From contig JAEEXJ010000034.1 of the NCBI GenBank assembly GCA_016291475.1, positions 1-28,738 on the forward strand: a DNA stretch of 28,738 bases, read 5' to 3'. The translations under genes were made by a program, and so were the position numbers. The notes beneath the pieces are model-generated. The model saw nothing but the letters and a program-made list of their open reading frames with translations. It was not told the origin of the DNA and searched no databases. Shown here one piece after another: positions 1-6,870 of this stretch (positions within the stretch are counted from its first letter, which is position 1; each line of letters starts with the position of its first letter). Source of the stretch: Lachnospiraceae bacterium. Its GTDB lineage: Bacteria; Bacillota_A; Clostridia; Lachnospirales; Lachnospiraceae.

Positions 1-936
1 GGAAGCATCCTTCTTAAGATCCCTTTTGTCAGAGGAATGTTTGTCTTTATCGATTCCCTTATTCTCGGATCACGTTCCCTTAACTATTCCGCAGAAGTGT
101 TTGACCGTGAAGAAGGCAAAGAGAGCGGAACTTCCGGAAACGGTGCGCTGGACGGACTTTTAAACAGCCTTGTAATGGTAATCGCCATAGCGCTTGCCAT
201 AGGTCTTTTTATCGTTCTTCCCACTTACCTTGCATCGGTATTTGAAAAGAGTATCAGGAATGCATCTCTCGTATCGGTTATCGAAGGCTGTATCAGGATC
301 GTTGTGTTTATCCTTTACATGTTCGGTATCGGGTTTATCAAGGATATGCGCAGGGTTTACCGTTATCACGGTGCAGAGCATAAATGCATCAACTGTATCG
401 AAAGAGGAAAGACCCTTAACGTTGATAATGTAATGAAGAGCTCAAGATTCCACAGAAGATGCGGAACCAGCTTCATGTATATTTCAGTATTTATAAGCAT
501 TATCATTTTCTTCTTCATCAGGATCGATTACATCCCTTTGAGAATACTCATCAGGATCCTTCTGATCCCCGTTGTACTCGGCATCTCTTATGAGATCCTT
601 GCACTAGCCGGAAAGAGCGAAAACTTTTTCGTATACCTTCTTACCGCACCCGGCATCTGGTTTCAGCACCTTACTACCAAAGAGCCCGACAGAAAGATGG
701 TTGAAGTAGCCATTGCGGCTGTTGAAGCGGTGTTTGACTGGAAGAAATATCTTGCCGACAATTTCGGTTACGATATAGATGAAAACGGAGAGATCGCAGG
801 TGTTCTTCCCGGATGGGGCGATGAATATACATACGAAGAAGAGTATTATGACGAAGAGTACGATGAAGTCTATGATGATGAAGCCGGCGAGTATTATGAA
901 GACGAATACACCGGTGACGACTCTTACGACGACTGA
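1..936 (+). CDS. yqhQ: YqhQ-like DUF1385 membrane protein, 5' end outside window
   Basis: The reading frame is open from the first base of the window (translating GSILLKIPFVRG before the first ATG at 37), so that ATG is internal and the gene starts upstream. Seen: the family hallmark YHGAEHK (about residues 124-130 of the visible part), a following CINC and a conserved Arg/His/Cys patch (SSRFHRRCGTSFM), and about four hydrophobic segments. DUF1385/YqhQ proteins are poorly characterised integral membrane proteins, often found beside prmC and prfA in Firmicutes, as here. The C-terminus carries an unusual, very acidic Tyr/Glu/Asp-rich tail of about 35 residues. The stop lies 8 bp before prmC, so the two are probably co-transcribed. 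The family call is strong; the biochemical function is unknown. Confidence 0.88.
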   Translation, partial: GSILLKIPFVRGMFVFIDSLILGSRSLNYSAEVFDREEGKESGTSGNGALDGLLNSLVMVIAIALAIGLFIVLPTYLASVFEKSIRNASLVSVIEGCIRIVVFILYMFGIGFIKDMRRVYRYHGAEHKCINCIERGKTLNVDNVMKSSRFHRRCGTSFMYISVFISIIIFFFIRIDYIPLRILIRILLIPVVLGISYEILALAGKSENFFVYLLTAPGIWFQHLTTKEPDRKMVEVAIAAVEAVFDWKKYLADNFGYDIDENGEIAGVLPGWGDEYTYEEEYYDEEYDEVYDDEAGEYYEDEYTGDDSYDD

Positions 937-944
937 GAATAAAC

Positions 945-1802
945 GTGAAGATATCCGAGCTAAAAAATCATATACAGTCTCGTCTCGAAGAAGCGGGTAT
1001 TGAAGATGCAGGTTCCGATACCGGTATTATCCTGCGGGAATTTGCGAATGTCACTCTGTCCGATCTTTTTTCCGATCCGGACAGGGAACTCGATGCATCG
1101 GTGGATACAGACAGGATTGAAGAAGTAATTTCGCTTCGCATTAAAAGAATACCTCTCCAGCACATCGTCGGAAAAACATGCTTCATGGGATTTGATTTTG
1201 AAGTAAGTCCCGATGCGCTTATTCCAAGACCCGACACGGAGATACTTACCGAGGAAGCGCTCAGGGATTATCACGACGGTTCGAGATTTCTGGATCTTTG
1301 CACCGGTACAGGCTGCATTATCACAAGTCTTATTGCACTTACCAACGATTGCTATGGCGTAGGTACGGATATTTCGGAAGCGGCTCTTAAGCTTGCAGGT
1401 AAGAATGCGGATACGATCCTTGCGGATAAAAGAGACCGCCTCGAGTTCAGACAGGGCAATCTTTATGAAGCACTTGATGCGGGAGAGAAGTTCGATGTGA
1501 TCGTTTCAAATCCCCCTTATATCAGGACCTCGGATATAGAGGGGCTTATGCCTGAAGTAAAAGATCACGATCCTTACATAGCTCTTGACGGTGGCGAGGA
1601 CGGTCTTATTTTCTACAGAAGGATAATCGAAGGTGCGAAGGAGCACCTTGTTAAAGGCGGGGATCTGCTCCTTGAGATAGGATGCGATCAGGCCGAAGAT
1701 GTTATGAAGATCATGAAAATGGGCGGTTTTATCGAGATCAATTGCATCAAAGATTTTGCGGGTAACGACCGCGTCGTAAGAGGAATACTTCCTCTTCTTT
1801 AG
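945..1802 (+). CDS. prmC: Peptide chain release factor N5-glutamine methyltransferase PrmC
   Basis: PrmC (HemK) uses S-adenosylmethionine to methylate the glutamine of the GGQ motif in class I release factors, which raises termination efficiency in the cytoplasm. The 285-residue protein has the usual length. It shows an N-terminal helical release-factor-binding domain, a methyltransferase SAM motif DLCTGTG at residues 117-123, and the catalytic NPPY motif at residues 189-192 (SNPPYIR). The start is GTG at 945, 8 bp after the preceding stop; the ribosome site there is weak, which suggests translational coupling to the upstream gene. The target gene prfA follows 53 bp downstream, the classic Firmicute order. 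Confidence 0.95.
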   Translation: MKISELKNHIQSRLEEAGIEDAGSDTGIILREFANVTLSDLFSDPDRELDASVDTDRIEEVISLRIKRIPLQHIVGKTCFMGFDFEVSPDALIPRPDTEILTEEALRDYHDGSRFLDLCTGTGCIITSLIALTNDCYGVGTDISEAALKLAGKNADTILADKRDRLEFRQGNLYEALDAGEKFDVIVSNPPYIRTSDIEGLMPEVKDHDPYIALDGGEDGLIFYRRIIEGAKEHLVKGGDLLLEIGCDQAEDVMKIMKMGGFIEINCIKDFAGNDRVVRGILPLL

Positions 1803-1855
1803 CTGTGCGTAAAAATATATAGCACGTAACAAAGCACAGATAAAGGAGAGATATT

Positions 1856-2935
1856 ATGTTTGAAAAATTAGATGAACTCCTCACCAAGAATGAGGAAATG
1901 ACCATGCAGCTCCAGGATCCCGCAATCATAGGAGACGGAGCAAGATTTCAAAAGATAATGAAAGAGCAGGGGGCAATCATGCCTCTTGTAAATGCATATA
2001 CCGAATATAAGAAGTGCAACGAAGATCTTGCGGATGCACTCGAAATGCTTTCATCGGAAAATGATGATGACATGAGAGAACTCCTCAAGGAGACCGTTGC
2101 AGATTCCAAAAAGCGTGTTGCCGAACTTGAGGAAGAGATAAGAATCCTTCTTCTTCCCAAAGATCCTAACGATCAGAAAAACGTAATACTTGAGATCAGG
2201 GCCGGAGCAGGCGGAGATGAAGCCGCTCTTTTTGCCGCAGAACTTTACAGAATGTATGTGCATTATGCAGAGAGTCTCGGCTGGAGAGTACAGCTTGTAG
2301 GTGCCGATGAAACGGGAATAGGCGGATTCAAGGAATGTACCGCGACAATAACCGGAGCGGGGGCTTATTCAAAGCTTAAGTACGAAAGCGGTGTACACAG
2401 AGTTCAGCGTGTGCCTGAGACCGAGAGCGGCGGCAGGATCCATACCTCAACCGCATCAGTTGCAGTTATGCCCGAAGCGGATGAAGACATCGATATCGAG
2501 ATAGATCCCAAAGATATAAGGATCGACGTTATGAGAGCTTCCGGAAACGGCGGCCAGTGCGTCAATACCACGGACTCTGCGGTAAGGCTTACTCATTTCC
2601 CTACGGGAATAGTCGTATATTCCCAGACGGAAAAGAGCCAGATCCAAAACAAGGCAAAAGCATTCGCACTCCTCAAATCAAAGCTCTATGATATGCAGCA
2701 GCAGGAGAAGCATGATGCCGAAGCGGAACTCAGACGTTCACAGATCGGAACGGGTGACCGCTCGGAGAAGATCAGAACATACAACTTCCCTCAGGGAAGA
2801 GTTACGGATCACAGGATCGAGCTTACACTTTACAAGCTTGAGAAGATAATGAACGGTGACATAGGCGAAATCGTTGATGCATGTATAGCTGCGGATCAGG
2901 CGGCCAAACTTGCAAAGATGGAAAACGAAGAATGA
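1856..2935 (+). CDS. prfA: Peptide chain release factor 1
   Basis: RF1 recognises UAA and UAG stop codons in the ribosomal A site and triggers hydrolysis of peptidyl-tRNA. The 359-residue length is typical. The GGQ catalytic motif is at residues 232-234, and a PxT-type codon-recognition motif ([13 protein letters not shown], with PET in place of the usual PAT) identifies it as RF1 rather than RF2, which would carry SPF. There is no sign of the programmed frameshift found in prfB. The ATG is preceded by AAAGGAGAG at good spacing. It sits directly after prmC, whose product modifies Gln234. Confidence 0.97.
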   Translation: MFEKLDELLTKNEEMTMQLQDPAIIGDGARFQKIMKEQGAIMPLVNAYTEYKKCNEDLADALEMLSSENDDDMRELLKETVADSKKRVAELEEEIRILLLPKDPNDQKNVILEIRAGAGGDEAALFAAELYRMYVHYAESLGWRVQLVGADETGIGGFKECTATITGAGAYSKLKYESGVHRVQRVPETESGGRIHTSTASVAVMPEADEDIDIEIDPKDIRIDVMRASGNGGQCVNTTDSAVRLTHFPTGIVVYSQTEKSQIQNKAKAFALLKSKLYDMQQQEKHDAEAELRRSQIGTGDRSEKIRTYNFPQGRVTDHRIELTLYKLEKIMNGDIGEIVDACIAADQAAKLAKMENEE

Positions 2936-2996
2936 CTAATAGTCAAACTATTAAATAATACGCACAGAAAAATCTAAAAATTGTTCATTCTGTCAA

Positions 2997-3025
2997 ATGA
3001 CAGAATCGGAAATCAATGCTAAGAT
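2997..3025 (+). promoter_or_regulatory. Candidate promoter of the CarD-family gene with overlapping palindrome
   Basis: ATGACA at 2997-3002 and TAAGAT at 3020-3025 are separated by 17 bp, a plausible sigma-A promoter. A perfect 8-bp inverted repeat with a 4-base loop (ATTCTGTC at 2987-2994, GACAGAAT at 2999-3006) overlaps the -35 box and could be an operator. Nothing proves either role; the 152-bp gap after prfA makes an independent promoter reasonable. Confidence 0.4.
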
Positions 3026-3087
3026 AAACAAGCATTATGTAAACAGACATTTCGGGGGGAATGTCGAATCATAGATAGGAGTTTATC

Positions 3088-3585
3088 ATGTTCAGCATAG
3101 GAGATTATGTAGTCTGCGGCAATAAAGGTGTTTGCAGAGTAGAAAATATCGCACCTTTTGAGATTTCCGATACGGACAACAATGAGGATTACTATATCCT
3201 CAAACCTATTTATTCCCCCGGAAGTACGGTATATATTTCCATGACATCTGCGGATGAGAAGCTTCGTCCCGTTCTTACCAAGAAGGATGCTGATCTTCTC
3301 GTTAAGAAGATGCCCGGTATTCCCGACATCACCGTTGATAATGATAAGCAGCTTGAGGGCGAATACAAGAACTGCATCCGTTCCAACGATGCTACCGAGC
3401 TTGTAAAGCTCATCAAAACCATTTATCACAGACGCGAGGCAAGATTCGCAGCAGGCCGCAAGGAGACCGCACTTGATGCTAAATATTTCCGAATGGCCGG
3501 CGATTATCTCTACGGAGAGCTTGCGATAAGCCTCAATATTCCCAGGGATGAGGTTGAGGGATATATTAACGATACTATCTCGTAA
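3088..3585 (+). CDS. CarD/CdnL-family transcriptional regulator
   Basis: The N-terminal half (FSIGDYVVCGNKGVCRVENI, then ILKPIYSPGSTVYIS) matches the CarD/CdnL RNA-polymerase-interacting domain, a Tudor-like fold related to the Mfd interaction domain. The remaining ~100 residues are helical and charged, as in the family's DNA-contacting C-terminal domain. In mycobacteria and myxobacteria these proteins bind the RNA polymerase beta subunit and stabilise open complexes at rRNA and other promoters; the role in Clostridia is less well established. At 165 residues the length is normal. The start is ATG at 3088 with AGGAG upstream. A 6-bp hairpin (GACATT/AATGTC, 3046-3065) lies just before the ribosome site. 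It lies immediately upstream of the translation-factor operon but has its own leader. Confidence 0.85.
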   Translation: MFSIGDYVVCGNKGVCRVENIAPFEISDTDNNEDYYILKPIYSPGSTVYISMTSADEKLRPVLTKKDADLLVKKMPGIPDITVDNDKQLEGEYKNCIRSNDATELVKLIKTIYHRREARFAAGRKETALDAKYFRMAGDYLYGELAISLNIPRDEVEGYINDTIS

Positions 3586-3604
3586 TCTTTTCACTTAAAT
3601 TATG

Positions 3605-3634
3605 TTGACACAGGCTTCGGCCATGTGGTATTAT
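3605..3634 (+). promoter_or_regulatory. Strong sigma-A promoter of the infC-rpmI-rplT operon
   Basis: A consensus -35 TTGACA (3605-3610) and a -10 TATTAT (3629-3634) are separated by 18 bp, with a transcription start expected near 3641. It lies in a 290-bp gene-free stretch and faces the infC operon. Confidence 0.75.
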
Positions 3635-3640
3635 CTCTTT

Positions 3641-3875
3641 TGCGTGTGAACACACGGACAATAAAGCAGAGCAGCCGCTCTCACCTGCAGGCTAAGATAG
3701 ATCAAGTCCAAACAGGTTCAGAAGTCCGATCAATAAACGATCGAATTAATTCTGTAAGCGGCTTACTGCGAGCCGCTTATTTTATTTTATGGGGTTTTCC
3801 CGGAGGCGTGGCGAAAACTTCGTTTTCGCTGTAGTGAACTGAATGCCGCGGAGCGGCAGAATCGAGGGTACCAGT
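3641..3875 (+). ncRNA. Structured 5' leader of the infC operon (L20-leader-like)
   Basis: The roughly 235-nt untranslated leader contains several hairpins: CGTGTG/CACACG at 3643-3656, a terminator-like hairpin at 3755-3778, GCGAAAAC/GTTTTCGC at 3811-3829, and TGCCGC/GCGGCA at 3844-3858. In Bacillus and other Firmicutes, excess ribosomal protein L20 binds the infC leader and promotes premature termination; position and architecture here suggest the same logic. Whether it has the L20-binding fold of the known leader family cannot be decided by eye. Confidence 0.6.
3755..3790 (+). terminator. Attenuator hairpin in the infC leader
   Basis: TAAGCGGCT (3755-3763) pairs with AGCCGCTTA (3771-3779) around a 7-base loop and is followed by TTTTATTTTAT. 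This is an intrinsic-terminator form placed between the promoter and infC, so it is best read as an attenuator that controls readthrough into the operon. Confidence 0.7.
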
Positions 3876-4421
3876 ATTAACAACTTATTTATCAACGAAC
3901 AGATAAGAGACAAGGAAGTAAGAGTTATTGGACAGACCGGCGAACAGATCGGTGTAATGCCCACCAAAGATGCTCTTAAGATGGCACATGATGCAGGACT
4001 TGACCTGATCAAGATCGCGCCCGGTGCCAACCCGCCCGTGTGCAAGATTGCCGATTACGGCAAGTATCAGTACGAGCAGATCCGCAAGGAGAAGGAAGCC
4101 CGTAAGAAGCAGCATCAGATTGAGATCAAGGAGATCCGTATTTCTCCCAACATTGATACCAATGATGTAAACACCAAGATCAATGCAGCCAGAAAGTTCC
4201 TCGCTAAGGGAGACAAGGTAAAGGTTACACTTCGTTTCCGCGGACGTGAGATGGCTCATATGAATACCACAAAGCACGTGCTCGATGATTTCGCCGAAGC
4301 ACTTTCGGATGTTGCGACCATCGAGAAGCCTGCCAAGGTTGAAGGCAGAAGTATTATCATGTTTTTAACGGCTAAGAAAGACGACAAGCCGTCAAAAAAT
4401 AAAGAAGAAGCTACGCAGTAA
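3876..4421 (+). CDS. infC: Translation initiation factor IF-3, probable ATT start
   Basis: IF-3 binds the 30S subunit, keeps it free of 50S and checks start-codon pairing. The protein shows the family N-terminus ([18 protein letters not shown]), the two-domain layout with a basic linker ([11 protein letters not shown]), and the C-terminal domain ([28 protein letters not shown]). I chose ATT at 3876, giving 181 residues. A GAGGG ribosome site at 3864-3868 has 7-base spacing to it, homologs begin at this residue, and the in-frame ATG at 3843 lies inside a hairpin with no ribosome site. An AUU start is known for infC in E. coli and Bacillus, where IF-3 represses its own initiation from it. The ATG at 3843 remains an alternative (192 residues). 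Confidence 0.9.
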   Translation: MNNLFINEQIRDKEVRVIGQTGEQIGVMPTKDALKMAHDAGLDLIKIAPGANPPVCKIADYGKYQYEQIRKEKEARKKQHQIEIKEIRISPNIDTNDVNTKINAARKFLAKGDKVKVTLRFRGREMAHMNTTKHVLDDFAEALSDVATIEKPAKVEGRSIIMFLTAKKDDKPSKNKEEATQ

Positions 4422-4438
4422 GATTAGGAGGAAGTAAT

Positions 4439-4636
4439 ATGCCCAAGATGAAAACAAGCAGCGCCGCAGCTAAGCGCTTCAAGGCTACCGGCACCGGAAA
4501 GCTTAAGAGAAATAAGGCTTATAAGAGTCATATTCTTACCAAGAAGAGCACCAAGAGAAAGAGAAATCTTCGTAAGGCTGCTATGACCGACGCTACCAAC
4601 GTAAAGAACATGAAGAAGATCCTGCCCTATCTGTAA
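4439..4636 (+). CDS. rpmI: 50S ribosomal protein L35
   Basis: This 65-residue, highly basic protein begins [20 protein letters not shown] and contains [17 protein letters not shown], diagnostic of bL35. It is a component of the large ribosomal subunit. The ribosome site AGGAGG precedes the ATG at good spacing, 17 bp after infC, and rplT follows after 50 bp, so the three form one operon under the leader upstream of infC. Confidence 0.97.
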   Translation: MPKMKTSSAAAKRFKATGTGKLKRNKAYKSHILTKKSTKRKRNLRKAAMTDATNVKNMKKILPYL

Positions 4637-4686
4637 GGCAGACGCACCCGTCGTTTTTCCGGCGGTTAGATTGGAGGAAATAATAA

Positions 4687-5043
4687 ATGGCAAGAATTAA
4701 AGGTGGATTAAACGCCAAGAAAAAGCACAATCGCGTTCTGAAGCTTGCAAAGGGCTACAGAGGCGCAAGAAGTAATCAGTATAGAGTTGCTAAGCAGTCT
4801 GTTATGAGAGCTCTCACCTCATCCTACTCAGGACGTAAGGAGAGAAAGAGAGAGTTCAGAAAGCTCTGGATCACCAGAATCAATGCTGCAGCTCGTATCA
4901 ACGGACTTTCATACAGCAAGTTCATGTTCGGCCTCAAGAAAGCAGGAGTTGACATGAACAGAAAGATGCTCGCTGAGCTCGCTGTTAACGATGCAGCTGG
5001 TTTCGCAGCTCTTGCAGAGATGGCTAAGAAAGAGATTGCTTAA
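4687..5043 (+). CDS. rplT: 50S ribosomal protein L20
   Basis: This 118-residue basic protein has the bL20 signature: [25 protein letters not shown] at the N-terminus, then [21 protein letters not shown] and [22 protein letters not shown]. It is an early-assembly protein that binds 23S rRNA and, in several Firmicutes, feeds back on its own operon leader. TTGGAGGAAATAATAA precedes the ATG. It is the last gene of the operon, followed by a strong intrinsic terminator. Confidence 0.97.
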   Translation: MARIKGGLNAKKKHNRVLKLAKGYRGARSNQYRVAKQSVMRALTSSYSGRKERKREFRKLWITRINAAARINGLSYSKFMFGLKKAGVDMNRKMLAELAVNDAAGFAALAEMAKKEIA

Positions 5044-5070
5044 CTTTTAGTCAATTGTAATTTGTCTACT

Positions 5071-5103
5071 AAAAAGACAGCCCATAGAGGCTGTCTTTTT
5101 TTT
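5071..5103 (+). terminator. Intrinsic terminator of the infC-rpmI-rplT operon
   Basis: AAAAAGACAGCC (5071-5082) and GGCTGTCTTTTT form a stem around a CATAGA loop, followed by a run of eight T. It lies 28 bp after the rplT stop. Confidence 0.93.
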
Positions 5104-5126
5104 CAAGGGTCCGTTTTGTTTCTAAC

Positions 5127-5268
5127 ACGGGTCCTGCTGCAATGTAAAATGTCTCCTTACTTCGGCTCTGGGCGGAAATTCTTCACTATGAACGTTTAAG
5201 CTCAGGCCGAGCGGCAGAATTTCTCGCAAGCGCTTAGACGTCGACGATTTTACATGCTGCGTCACCTG
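5127..5268. repeat. Foldback intergenic element, copy 1
   Basis: This stretch between the rplT terminator and the end of pepD is a long imperfect inverted repeat. The left arm around TGCTGCAATGTAAAAT (5135-5150) pairs with GATTTTACATGCTGCG (5245-5260), and an inner pair GGAAATTC (5173-5180) / GAATTT (5218-5223) continues the stem. It shares blocks in the same order with copy 2 at 26943-27150: GGGTCCTG, TTCGGC, GGCGGAAATTCTTCAC, GAATTTCTCGCA and GCGTCACC. The outer stem sequence differs between the copies but pairing is kept. No coding potential is evident. Confidence 0.7.
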
Positions 5269-5282
5269 ATATATCAAGCAGT

Positions 5283-6734
5283 TCAGTCTTTATCCGCAAG
5301 GATTTTGAGGACGAAATCGTAGGTGCGGGCAGTGGAGGAGATGGAGAGACGTTCGGATGTGGTATGGATATCCTGCATGTCAGGGCCTATTGACACTGCG
5401 TCAATATCTGATGCTTTATCCATGAAAAAGCCGCATTCGAGGCCTGCGTGAATAGCTTCTACCTTGGGCTCGTATCCGTACATGTCTTTGAAGACTTTAA
5501 CCATCTTATCTCTGAGAGGTGACTCGGTTTTGTATTCCCATCCGGGATAAACTCCCGTGACTTTGTTTGTCCCGCCAAAATCTGCGGTAATCTTCTTAAG
5601 TCTTTCTATGAGTTCGTCTCTCTCGGAGCCGACACTGCTTCTTACGGAAAATTCCGCAGTCATTTCTCCTGCTTCGGATTTAAGGATTCCAAGGTTGAGA
5701 GATGTCTGGACCAGGCCTTCGATATCCTTGCTCATGGCTATGACTCCGAAAGGAAGTTCATTCAGGAAATCGGAGGCTTTCTTAAGTGATATTTTCATAA
5801 TTTCATCGGCTTTATCAAGGGTGGTAACGCCGAAATTGATTCCGGGATCTGCTTTTTCGTATTCTTTTGCGATCTTTTTGACTTCATCCATCATGGCTTT
5901 GCCAAAGGCATCGGAATCGGCCGCGGATACTGCTATCGTCGCGATGCTTTCCAGCATTATGGCATTGTCTGCGGTGCCGCCGGTAAGATTTAAAAGAACC
6001 GCGTCGGAATTAACCTTGCAACCGGCTCCCAGTATCCTTCCCATGAGTTTTCCGGCATTCGCCCTTCCGAGACCGATCATGGTGCCCGAATGGCCCCCGA
6101 GCAGTCCGCTTACTTTACATTCCATGATGACGGAATCTGAAGGAAGAGATGATGTATCCGAGGTTATGGTGCACTTTACTCTGGCCCCACCTGCGCATCC
6201 GACGGTAAATATTCCTTCATCTTCGGAATCTATATTGAGGAGTCTGCGGTTTTTTACATTTGAAATATCCAGACCGTAAGCTCCTTCCATACCGGTCTCT
6301 TCGTTGGCGGTTATTACCACATCAAGAGAGGGGTGGGGGATATCATCTGAATCAAGGATCGCAAGCGCCATTGCAACCGCGATTCCGTCATCTCCACCGA
6401 GGGAAGTATGTCTTGCCCCGATAAGGTCGCCTTCGACGAAAACATCAAGGGGAGCGGTCTTCATATCGATGCCCGATCCTTCGTCGCATACCGCAACCAT
6501 GTCCATATGTCCCTGGAGAATGATTCCGGGGATGTTCTCATAGCCGGAGGTTGCAGGCTTTTTGATGATGACATTTCCGGCATCGTCGGCAACATATTCG
6601 AGCTTTCTGGATACCGCAAAATCGATAAGGTATTGTTTGATTCCGTCCAGGTTGTATGAGCCATGGGGAATCTGTGTGATGTCCTCAAAAAATCCGAAAA
6701 CTTTCTGAGGCTCAAGTGAACTTAATTTTATCAT
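5283..6734 (-). CDS. pepD: Aminoacyl-histidine dipeptidase (cytosolic nonspecific dipeptidase), M20 family
   Basis: This zinc-dependent dipeptidase cleaves Xaa-His and many other dipeptides in the cytosol. Seen: metal-ligand motifs HMDM (H76, D78), SLGGDDG (around D115/D116) and ANEETGM (E145/E146), a long lid/dimerisation insert, and IHTTSERLS near the C-terminus, which supplies the last His ligand. At 483 residues it has the usual PepD length. I start it at the ATG complementary to 6732-6734 (MIKLSSLEPQ), preceded by CGGAGATATAAA; an in-frame extension to 6800 has no homologous look and overlaps the promoter. It diverges from the hydrogenase gene and ends facing the foldback element. Confidence 0.93.
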   Translation of the reverse strand: MIKLSSLEPQKVFGFFEDITQIPHGSYNLDGIKQYLIDFAVSRKLEYVADDAGNVIIKKPATSGYENIPGIILQGHMDMVAVCDEGSGIDMKTAPLDVFVEGDLIGARHTSLGGDDGIAVAMALAILDSDDIPHPSLDVVITANEETGMEGAYGLDISNVKNRRLLNIDSEDEGIFTVGCAGGARVKCTITSDTSSLPSDSVIMECKVSGLLGGHSGTMIGLGRANAGKLMGRILGAGCKVNSDAVLLNLTGGTADNAIMLESIATIAVSAADSDAFGKAMMDEVKKIAKEYEKADPGINFGVTTLDKADEIMKISLKKASDFLNELPFGVIAMSKDIEGLVQTSLNLGILKSEAGEMTAEFSVRSSVGSERDELIERLKKITADFGGTNKVTGVYPGWEYKTESPLRDKMVKVFKDMYGYEPKVEAIHAGLECGFFMDKASDIDAVSIGPDMQDIHTTSERLSISSTARTYDFVLKILADKD

Positions 6735-6771
6735 TTTATATCTCCGTAAAAATTGTTCTAAAGCACTGACT

Positions 6772-6800
6772 ATAATATACCTTTCCGAATAATATGCCAA
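6772..6800 (-). promoter_or_regulatory. Promoter of pepD
   Basis: On the minus strand TTGGCA (complement of 6795-6800) and TATTAT (complement of 6772-6777) are 17 bp apart and about 40 bp before the chosen pepD ATG. The -35 box lies next to the divergent hydrogenase promoter. Confidence 0.65.
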
Positions 6801-6815
6801 TTGGGTGTGGTTTCG

Positions 6816-6824
6816 TGGTATAAT
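6816..6824 (+). promoter_or_regulatory. Extended -10 promoter of the hydrogenase gene
   Basis: TGGTATAAT (6816-6824) is a consensus extended -10 element; no good -35 is visible. It lies 47 bp before the chosen start at 6871 and overlaps the region upstream of the divergent pepD promoter. Confidence 0.6.
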
Positions 6825-6870
6825 TTCTGAAGATTTCGGTTATTTTTTGCAAAAAATTCAGAGGGCTGAT

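Noticed and set aside
5557..6279. Plus-strand ORF opposite pepD (240 residues)
   Set aside because: The minus strand encodes an unmistakable M20 dipeptidase; the antisense frame is a composition shadow.
6735..6800. N-terminal extension of pepD
   Set aside because: It covers the pepD promoter; the ATG at 6734 has a good ribosome site and begins the family sequence.
6805..6870. N-terminal extension of the hydrogenase
   Set aside because: It overlaps the extended -10 promoter and lacks a ribosome site; family similarity begins at 6871.
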